Source of the DNA: Streptomyces geranii
GTDB taxonomy: Bacteria > Actinomycetota > Actinomycetes > Streptomycetales > Streptomycetaceae
Direction of reading: 5' to 3'
DNA length: 64,000 nt
Assembly: GCF_002954775.1 (NCBI RefSeq)
Contig: NZ_PJME01000052.1
Coordinates: 1 to 64,000, forward strand
The notes under the pieces were generated by a model. That model saw nothing but the letters and a program-made list of their open reading frames with translations. It made no database searches and was not told the DNA's origin. The position numbers and the translations under genes are program-made. Positions 58,863 to 64,000 of this stretch are shown one piece after another (the stretch's first letter is position 1; every line of letters begins with the position of its first letter).

Positions 58863-59816
58863 ATGGCCATTGCCAAGGCAGAGCGGCTGATGAATCTGGC
58901 GCTGTGTCTGCTCGGGACGCGCAGGCCGCTGAGCAAACGCGAGCTGCGGGACTCCATCGAGGCCTACCTTGAGGCGGGCAGCGACGACTCCTTCAACCGG
59001 ATGTTCGAGCGGGACAAGGACGATCTGCGCGAACTCGGGCTCGTCATCGAGACGGTGGAGAACCTCGACGGCGAGGTCGGCTACCGCGCCGGCCGTGACA
59101 GCAACCGTCTGCCGCCCATCACCCTCGACGCCGAGGAGGCCGCCGCCCTCGGTCTGGCCGCCAAGGTCTGGCAGCAGGCGCGGCTCGCCGGCGCGGCCAG
59201 CGGCGCACTGCAGAAGCTGCGCGCGGCCGGACTCCCCGAGGACGTCGACCCGTACGAGTCGCACGGCGCCCTGGAGCCGCGCATCCCGGTGCACGAGGCC
59301 GCGTTCGAACCGCTGATGCTGGCCTGCCGCGACCGCCGCCCGGTGCTCTTCGACTACCGCAAGGCCACCGCGGCCCGCCCCGAGCCCCGCCATGTGGAGC
59401 CGTGGGCGCTGGAGTGCTGGCGCGGTCACTGGTACCTGGCGGGCTGGGACCGCGACCGGGGCGCCGAACGCGTGTTCAGGCTGTCCCGGATCACCGGCAA
59501 GGTCCGCAGCCGGGGCGCGAAGTTCACCGCCGAGGTGCCCGACGTCGTCACCGTCCGCGAGACCGTCGCGAGCTGGGCGGGCGAGACCGCCGACCGCTCC
59601 GCGCTGATCCGGCTGCGTACGGGCGCCGGTTACCCCCTTCGGGCGAAGGCGGCCCGGGTCCGGGAACTCGGCGACGGCTGGGACGAGTTGGAGATTCCGT
59701 ACGGGCACGGGCTGGACGCCTGGCTGGTGGAGTTCGGGCCCGACGTGGTGGTCCTGGAGCCGGCGGAGCTGCGGGCCGACGTGGTGGACCGGCTGCGCGC
59801 CGTGGCCAAGGGCTGA
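58863..59816 (+). CDS. pafB: PafB, WYL-domain regulator subunit
   Basis: PafB with PafC forms the transcription activator PafBC, which drives the LexA-independent DNA damage response in mycobacteria. The 317-residue protein has an N-terminal winged helix-turn-helix (about 5-60, with Arg-Met-Phe-Glu-Arg-Asp-Lys-Asp-Asp-Leu-Arg-Glu-Leu), then a WYL domain near 145-215 (Val-Glu-Pro-Trp-Ala-Leu-Glu-Cys-Trp-Arg-Gly-His-Trp-Tyr-Leu) and a WCX domain. ATG 58863 follows GGCGAAGGG. It is 16 bases from pafC. Confidence 0.92.
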   Translation: MAIAKAERLMNLALCLLGTRRPLSKRELRDSIEAYLEAGSDDSFNRMFERDKDDLRELGLVIETVENLDGEVGYRAGRDSNRLPPITLDAEEAAALGLAAKVWQQARLAGAASGALQKLRAAGLPEDVDPYESHGALEPRIPVHEAAFEPLMLACRDRRPVLFDYRKATAARPEPRHVEPWALECWRGHWYLAGWDRDRGAERVFRLSRITGKVRSRGAKFTAEVPDVVTVRETVASWAGETADRSALIRLRTGAGYPLRAKAARVRELGDGWDELEIPYGHGLDAWLVEFGPDVVVLEPAELRADVVDRLRAVAKG

Positions 59817-59832
59817 GGGGGAGTACGAGCAA

Positions 59833-60879
59833 GTGGCAGGCAAACCGGCCAGGCCCGTGAACGCCATCGACCAGACCCGGCGGATGCTGTCCCTGGTGAC
59901 GTATCTGCGCGAGCGGCCCGGTGCGCGCGTCGGCGATGTCGCGCGCGCGTTCGGGATCACCGAGGACGAGCTGGTCTCCGACCTGGACGTGCTGCCCATG
60001 TGCGGCACCAGCTTCCGCGGCGGCGACCTCCTAGACATCGACACCGACGGCGACCGGATCTGGTGGCACAACCCCGCCGCCCTCGGCGAGGAGGCCGCCG
60101 AACCGCTCCGGCTGGCCGCCGACGAGGCGACCGCGCTGCTGGTCGCCGCCCGCGCGGTGTCCACGCTGCCCGGGCTGCGCGAGGGCGACCGGCAGGCGCT
60201 GCTGCGGGCCACCGCCAAGGTCGAGACGGCCGCCGGTGAGGCCGCCGGGGCCAGCACCCGGCTGTCGGTGACCTTCGAGTCGGAGGGCGGGGTCTTCGCG
60301 GACGTCGACCGGGCGATCTCCGAGCGCCGCCGGCTGCGTATCCGCTACTACTCGCCCGCGCGCGACGAGGTCACCGAACGGGAGATCGACCCGATCCGCC
60401 TGGTGAGTGTCGGGCACACGTATGTGGAGGCCTGGTGCCGGCGCTCGGAGGCCCGGCGCACGTTCCGGCTTGACCGGGTCGCAGAGATCGAGATCCTGGA
60501 CGAGCCGTCCGTACCGCCCGAGATAGAGCTGCGGGACCTGTCGGAGGGGCTGGTGCAGCCCGCCGCCGAGGATCCCGAGGTCGTCGTCGAGGTCGGGCCC
60601 GGCGGGCGCTGGGTCGGCGAGTACTACCCGCACGACAGTGCCGATGAGCTTCCCGACGGCGGGCTGCGTATCACTCTGCGTACCCCTGACCCGGCGTCGC
60701 TGCGGCGCCTGGCGCTGCGGCTCGGCCGGGACGGACGCATCGTGTCGCCGCAGGGGCTGGCGGACAGTGCCCGGGAGGCCGCCCAGGAGGCGCTGGCGGC
60801 GTACGACGTGCCGCGGGGCGCCGTCGGGGGGCACGGGGTTCAGGACGGGCTGTACGACGGACGGGAGCGGGAGCGTTGA
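59833..60879 (+). CDS. pafC: PafC, WYL-domain regulator subunit
   Basis: A 348-residue partner of PafB with the same layout: winged helix-turn-helix (about 10-75), WYL domain near 180-225 (Ile-Asp-Pro-Ile-Arg-Leu-Val-Ser-Val-Gly-His-Thr-Tyr-Val-Glu-Ala-Trp-Cys) and C-terminal WCX domain. In mycobacteria single-stranded DNA binding by these domains is thought to trigger activation. GTG 59833 is preceded by GGGGGAG. Its stop overlaps the next start (TTGA). Confidence 0.92.
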   Translation: MAGKPARPVNAIDQTRRMLSLVTYLRERPGARVGDVARAFGITEDELVSDLDVLPMCGTSFRGGDLLDIDTDGDRIWWHNPAALGEEAAEPLRLAADEATALLVAARAVSTLPGLREGDRQALLRATAKVETAAGEAAGASTRLSVTFESEGGVFADVDRAISERRRLRIRYYSPARDEVTEREIDPIRLVSVGHTYVEAWCRRSEARRTFRLDRVAEIEILDEPSVPPEIELRDLSEGLVQPAAEDPEVVVEVGPGGRWVGEYYPHDSADELPDGGLRITLRTPDPASLRRLALRLGRDGRIVSPQGLADSAREAAQEALAAYDVPRGAVGGHGVQDGLYDGRERER

Positions 60880-61169
60880 GCGAGTCTCCGATGTCAGGTG
60901 TGCGGGAGATGACCGTGGCGGCTGCGTTCGCCGGGATGAGAAGGGTGGCGCCGGTGGTGTTCCGGGCCGCCTGCCCGGACTGCCGCGGCAACTTCGAGCT
61001 GACCGCGAGCGCGCTGCGGCTGGCCATCGGCGCGACCAGCCGTACGACCTTCTACTCGTTCACCTGCCCCGTGTGTGACATCACCGTCCGCAAGCCGGCG
61101 GGTGAGCGGGTGGTCGAGCTGCTCACCGGGGGCGGGGTCAGGACGCTGCGGCTGGCGGGGCCGGCCTGA
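60876..61169 (+). CDS. Small zinc-ribbon protein
   Basis: A 97-residue protein of unknown function with two Cys-x-x-Cys knuckles about 30 residues apart (Cys-Pro-Asp-Cys near 34 and Cys-Pro-Val-Cys near 65), forming a likely zinc ribbon. The TTG at 60876 overlaps the pafC stop by 4 bases; ATG 60891 and ATG 60909 are alternatives. Coupling to pafC suggests co-expression with the DNA damage regulator. I recognise no named family. Confidence 0.7.
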   Translation: MSESPMSGVREMTVAAAFAGMRRVAPVVFRAACPDCRGNFELTASALRLAIGATSRTTFYSFTCPVCDITVRKPAGERVVELLTGGGVRTLRLAGPA

Positions 61170-61224
61170 GGGGGTCTCGTCCTCGGTCGCCGGATGGGCT
61201 GGAAATGCCGCTAGGCTCCCTGGC

Positions 61225-61419
61225 ATGTTCTGGCCGATGGTTGCTGTTGCTGTGGGATTCCTGGGGCTCGTCGTTCTCGGGGTGCTTGCCGTCCGGGTGT
61301 TCCTGGAGGCTCAGCGGCTCGGGAGGCAGGTCACGGACTCGGCTCGGCGGATCGGGCGGGCCGCCGAGGATCTTGAGCGGGCCGCCGCTCACACGGCACG
61401 CTCTGTCGATGCACTGTGA
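61225..61419 (+). CDS. Small membrane protein with amphipathic tail
   Basis: A 64-residue protein. A single helix (Met-Val-Ala-Val-Ala-Val-Gly-Phe-Leu-Gly-Leu-Val-Val-Leu-Gly-Val, about 5-22) is followed by a charged helix with regular Arg/Ala/Leu spacing, able to form a coiled coil. It resembles small actinobacterial DUF948-like proteins. ATG 61225 is the natural start; the open frame extends upstream into the zinc-ribbon gene. No function is known. Confidence 0.68.
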   Translation: MFWPMVAVAVGFLGLVVLGVLAVRVFLEAQRLGRQVTDSARRIGRAAEDLERAAAHTARSVDAL

Positions 61420-61676
61420 GTGTCCGGCCGCTCTCCTGTGAGTCCGTGGGTTGGTGTGTTTTGGGCGACTTCGCCCTGTCACCTTGTCGGGGTCGGCAGG
61501 TACGCTGCTGATCGCGGCCGGAAAACGAGGCCCGGACCGCTGACCGGGAGTACGCACAGGGATTGCCTCAGGTTTACCCCCGAGCGTTACGATCGCTGTC
61601 AACACGACGGTCGGACACCTGTCCGAGCCATCGGACAGCACCCCACCCAGCCGCCTCGGTGAGAAGGTAAACACTT

Positions 61677-61961
61677 ATGTTCGGAAGGCTCGGAGCTCCC
61701 GAGATCATTCTCATCCTCGTCGTCATCATCCTGCTGTTCGGCGCGAAGAAGCTTCCGGACATGGCGCGCTCGCTGGGCAAGTCCGCGCGCATCCTGAAGA
61801 GCGAGGCCAAGGCGATGAAGTCGGAGGGGCAGGAGACCGCCCCCGCCGGCCCGCCGCACACCGACGAGCAGACCCCGGCACAGCGCACCATCCAGGCCGC
61901 CCCCGGTGACGTGACCAGCTCCCGCCCGGTCACCGAGCCCACGGACACGACCAAGCGCTGA
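61677..61961 (+). CDS. tatA: Twin-arginine translocase subunit TatA
   Basis: A 94-residue Tat pore subunit. One membrane helix (about 6-22, Pro-Glu-Ile-Ile-Leu-Ile-Leu-Val-Val-Ile-Ile-Leu-Leu-Phe-Gly) is followed by the Phe-Gly-Ala-Lys-Lys-Leu-Pro hinge, an amphipathic helix to about 48, and a long Pro/Thr-rich tail. This is TatA rather than TatB. TatA with TatC forms the export route used by twin-arginine proteins such as the one at 9.1 kb. A 257-base gap precedes it, with no gene seen. Confidence 0.95.
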   Translation: MFGRLGAPEIILILVVIILLFGAKKLPDMARSLGKSARILKSEAKAMKSEGQETAPAGPPHTDEQTPAQRTIQAAPGDVTSSRPVTEPTDTTKR

Positions 61962-62014
61962 CGCTGACGCAAGGCCGGATGCCTCCGGCCTGCCGCACGA
62001 GATGAGGACGTGGG

Positions 62015-62974
62015 TTGCTCAAGTCTGCCCGCAACAAGGAGAAGGAGAGGGATCCCGAGGGGCGGATGCCCCTCGTGGAGCATCTCCGCGAGTTGCGAAA
62101 CCGCCTCGTGAAGAGCCTGCTCGCGATCGTCGTCACGACCGTGATCGCGGCCTTCTTCTACAAGGACATCATCCAGTTCTTCACGGACCCGATCCTGGAT
62201 GCGGTGGGATGCAAGTACAGCTTCGCGGAGCTGTCCGAGGCCACCACTGACACGACCCAGTGCGCGCGCATCGTGCAGAACGGTCTGCTCAGCCCCTTCA
62301 CGCTCGCGCTCACCGTTTCGCTGTCGTCCGGCGTCGTGCTCGCCACCCCGGTCTGGCTCTACCAGCTCTGGGGCTTCGTGGCGCCGGGTCTGCACCGGAG
62401 CGAGAAGAAGTACAGCCTCGCGTTCGTGGGTGCGGGATTCCCCCTGTTCCTGATGGGGGCCTTCTTCGCCTACTGGTCACTGCCCAAGATGGCGTCCGTG
62501 ATGCTGGAGTTCTCCATCATCGGCAGTGACAACCAGCTTCCTCTCGACGACCTTCTGCAGCTGATCATGCGGATGATCCTCGTCTTCGGCCTCTCCTTCG
62601 AGCTGCCGCTGCTGCTGGTGATGCTGAACTTCGGCGGCGTCCTCTCGGGCAAGAAGATGGCCGGCTGGTGGCGGGGCATGATCATGGGCATCACGGTGTT
62701 CGCCGCGATCGCCACCCCCAGCACCGACCCCATCTCCATGCTGGCGCTGGCCGGCCCCATCTGGGTCATGTACTTCGGCGCGTCGGCCATCGCCCTCGCC
62801 AACGACCGGCGCCGGGCCCGCCGCGCCGCGGAGGGACCGGACGACGACGAGGCCTCCGACCTCGACCTCACCCCCGAGGACATCGGCGAGATCGAGACCG
62901 TCTCCGCCAGCCGCGCCGCACTGCCCGAACAGACGGGCACGGAACGGGTCAACGGCTATGACGACGTGACCTGA
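62015..62974 (+). CDS. tatC: Twin-arginine translocase subunit TatC
   Basis: A 319-residue receptor for twin-arginine signals with six membrane helices. Met-Pro-Leu-Val-Glu-His-Leu-Arg-Glu-Leu-Arg-Asn-Arg near 17-29 is the conserved N-terminal motif, and Ser-Phe-Glu-Leu-Pro-Leu near 190 is the second family motif. The C-terminal 60 residues are an acidic tail common in actinobacteria. The TTG at 62015 is the listed start. It lies 53 bases after tatA. Confidence 0.95.
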   Translation: MLKSARNKEKERDPEGRMPLVEHLRELRNRLVKSLLAIVVTTVIAAFFYKDIIQFFTDPILDAVGCKYSFAELSEATTDTTQCARIVQNGLLSPFTLALTVSLSSGVVLATPVWLYQLWGFVAPGLHRSEKKYSLAFVGAGFPLFLMGAFFAYWSLPKMASVMLEFSIIGSDNQLPLDDLLQLIMRMILVFGLSFELPLLLVMLNFGGVLSGKKMAGWWRGMIMGITVFAAIATPSTDPISMLALAGPIWVMYFGASAIALANDRRRARRAAEGPDDDEASDLDLTPEDIGEIETVSASRAALPEQTGTERVNGYDDVT

Positions 62975-62992
62975 GAAGACGCGGGGAGAACG

Positions 62993-63030
62993 AACAGCGG
63001 TCCATCGCCGAGCGATGGGCCGCTGCTGTT
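62993..63030 (+). terminator. Hairpin terminator after tatC
   Basis: AACAGCGG with CCATCGC on the left pairs with GCGATGG and CCGCTGCTGTT on the right, with one mismatch and a small bulge. It begins about 20 bases after the tatC stop. Confidence 0.65.
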
Positions 63031-63236
63031 CCTCGCGGTGCCTCCCGCGATCCGACGTCAGATGCCGGGCGAACCGCCCAGCGACCAGGTGCCGCCGCCC
63101 GCACAGCGTGATGCAGAGACCGACGCCTGAAAGCACTCGCTGACGGCCTAGGGGGGAGGAGACCGGCGTATGGGCACAGGTCATCCGGATAATGATCGTC
63201 CTGTTGTCAGTGGGGGCCGGTAGTCTCGAATGCACG

Positions 63237-64000
63237 ATGACAGAGGACCTCTCACCGGCCGAGCGGTATGCGGCAGCACGTAAGCGCGCTGTCGAGCAGG
63301 CCACCGCGCTCGCGCCCTTCCGCGAGATGTACGACTTCGGCCTCGACCCCTTCCAGATCGAGGCCTGTCAGGCACTCGAAGCCGGGAAGGGCGTGCTGGT
63401 GGCCGCGCCCACCGGTTCGGGCAAGACGATCGTCGGCGAGTTCGCCGTCCATCTCGCCCTGGAACAGGGCAAGAAGTGCTTCTACACGACACCCATCAAG
63501 GCCCTGTCGAACCAGAAGTACGCCGACCTGTCCCGCCGTTACGGCGCGGACAAGGTGGGCCTGCTCACCGGCGACAACAGCGTCAACTCCGATGCCCCGG
63601 TGGTCGTGATGACCACCGAGGTCCTGCGGAACATGCTGTACGCGGGCTCGCAGACCCTCCTCGGCCTCGGGTACGTGGTGATGGACGAGGTGCACTACCT
63701 CTCCGACCGCTTCCGCGGCGCCGTATGGGAGGAAGTGATCATCCACCTCCCGGAGTCGGTCACCCTCGTCTCGCTGTCGGCGACCGTGTCCAACGCCGAG
63801 GAGTTCGGCGACTGGCTCGACACCGTGCGCGGCGACACCCAGGTGATCGTCTCCGAGCACCGGCCCGTGCCCCTCTTCCAGCACGTGCTCGCCGGACGCC
63901 GGATGTACGACCTCTTCGAGGAGGGCGAGGGCAGCCGGAAGGCCGTCAACCCCGACCTCACCCGGCTCGCCCGCATGGAGGCCCAGCGGCCCTCCTTCCA
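63237..64000 (+). CDS. DExH-box RNA helicase, HelY/Ski2-like, partial at window end
   Basis: The first 254 codons of a helicase that runs off the window. Motif I is Ala-Pro-Thr-Gly-Ser-Gly-Lys-Thr near 58-65, motif II is Met-Asp-Glu-Val-His near 148-152 (DEVH), and motif III is Ser-Leu-Ser-Ala-Thr near 178-182. The Phe-x-x-Gln Q-like sequence Asp-Pro-Phe-Gln-Ile-Glu-Ala-Cys is before motif I. The pattern fits the Ski2/Mtr4-like HelY group. ATG 63237 starts Met-Thr-Glu-Asp-Leu. A TAGTCT box ends 10 bases before it, so the transcript may be nearly leaderless. Confidence 0.88.
   Translation, partial: MTEDLSPAERYAAARKRAVEQATALAPFREMYDFGLDPFQIEACQALEAGKGVLVAAPTGSGKTIVGEFAVHLALEQGKKCFYTTPIKALSNQKYADLSRRYGADKVGLLTGDNSVNSDAPVVVMTTEVLRNMLYAGSQTLLGLGYVVMDEVHYLSDRFRGAVWEEVIIHLPESVTLVSLSATVSNAEEFGDWLDTVRGDTQVIVSEHRPVPLFQHVLAGRRMYDLFEEGEGSRKAVNPDLTRLARMEAQRPSF

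Overview
The window is a contiguous piece of a Streptomyces chromosome or that of a very close relative. The grounds are very high GC with GTG and TTG starts, a complete mycothiol gene (mshC), the whole Pup-proteasome locus, an F420-type oxidoreductase, a glycerol (gyl) operon with an IclR repressor, Tat genes, and dispersed repeats typical of streptomycetes. The conserved blocks follow, in reverse, the gene order I recall for S. coelicolor SCO1631 to about SCO1666. That comparison is from memory, not from a search. No rRNA, tRNA, CRISPR array, prophage or insertion sequence was recognised.

Layout. 0-11.2 kb: oxidoreductase, ferritin-like protein, CorA transporter, then histidine phosphatase, DUF3090, kinase-like SCO1664-type protein and mshC, a serine protease, a Tat-exported beta-propeller protein, and the PAC2 protein ParJ. 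11.3-27.8 kb: an apparently inserted sulfur-salvage island. 27.9-33.0 kb: glpD-glpK-glpF and gylR. 33.3-37.6 kb: metH and a HAD phosphatase. 38.0-46.5 kb: two solute-binding lipoproteins, an orphan response regulator, a RecB-like nuclease, an S2P-type protease, TrmI and a small secreted protein. 46.6-60.9 kb: ferredoxin, arc, dop, pup, an HNH endonuclease, prcB, prcA, a LacI regulator with an MFS transporter, pafA, two FKBP isomerases, pafB and pafC. 60.9-64 kb: two small proteins, tatA, tatC and the start of a DExH helicase cut by the window edge.

The most interesting part is the 11.3-27.8 kb island. It holds four transcription units around methylthioadenosine and methylthioribose: a BMP-type nucleoside importer with a nucleoside phosphorylase and an MTA/SAH-deaminase-type amidohydrolase; mtnA; mtnD-mtnC-mtnB; and a ribose-type ABC importer with the methylthioribose kinase mtnK. 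Three of the four units start with a short cysteine-containing open reading frame followed by a C-rich, G-poor leader. They are therefore probably attenuated by cysteine supply. I infer an integrated, sulfur-controlled system that imports thionucleosides and methylthioribose and channels both into MTR-1-phosphate and the MtnABCD steps. MetH nearby catalyses the last step of methionine synthesis, though it belongs to the conserved backbone. No mtnE or mtnN was found here.

The proteasome region contains every known part of pupylation: Pup, its ligase PafA, the depupylase Dop, the Arc ATPase, the 20S core PrcAB, and the PafBC regulator pair. Pup is encoded with a C-terminal glutamate and so should not need deamidation by Dop.
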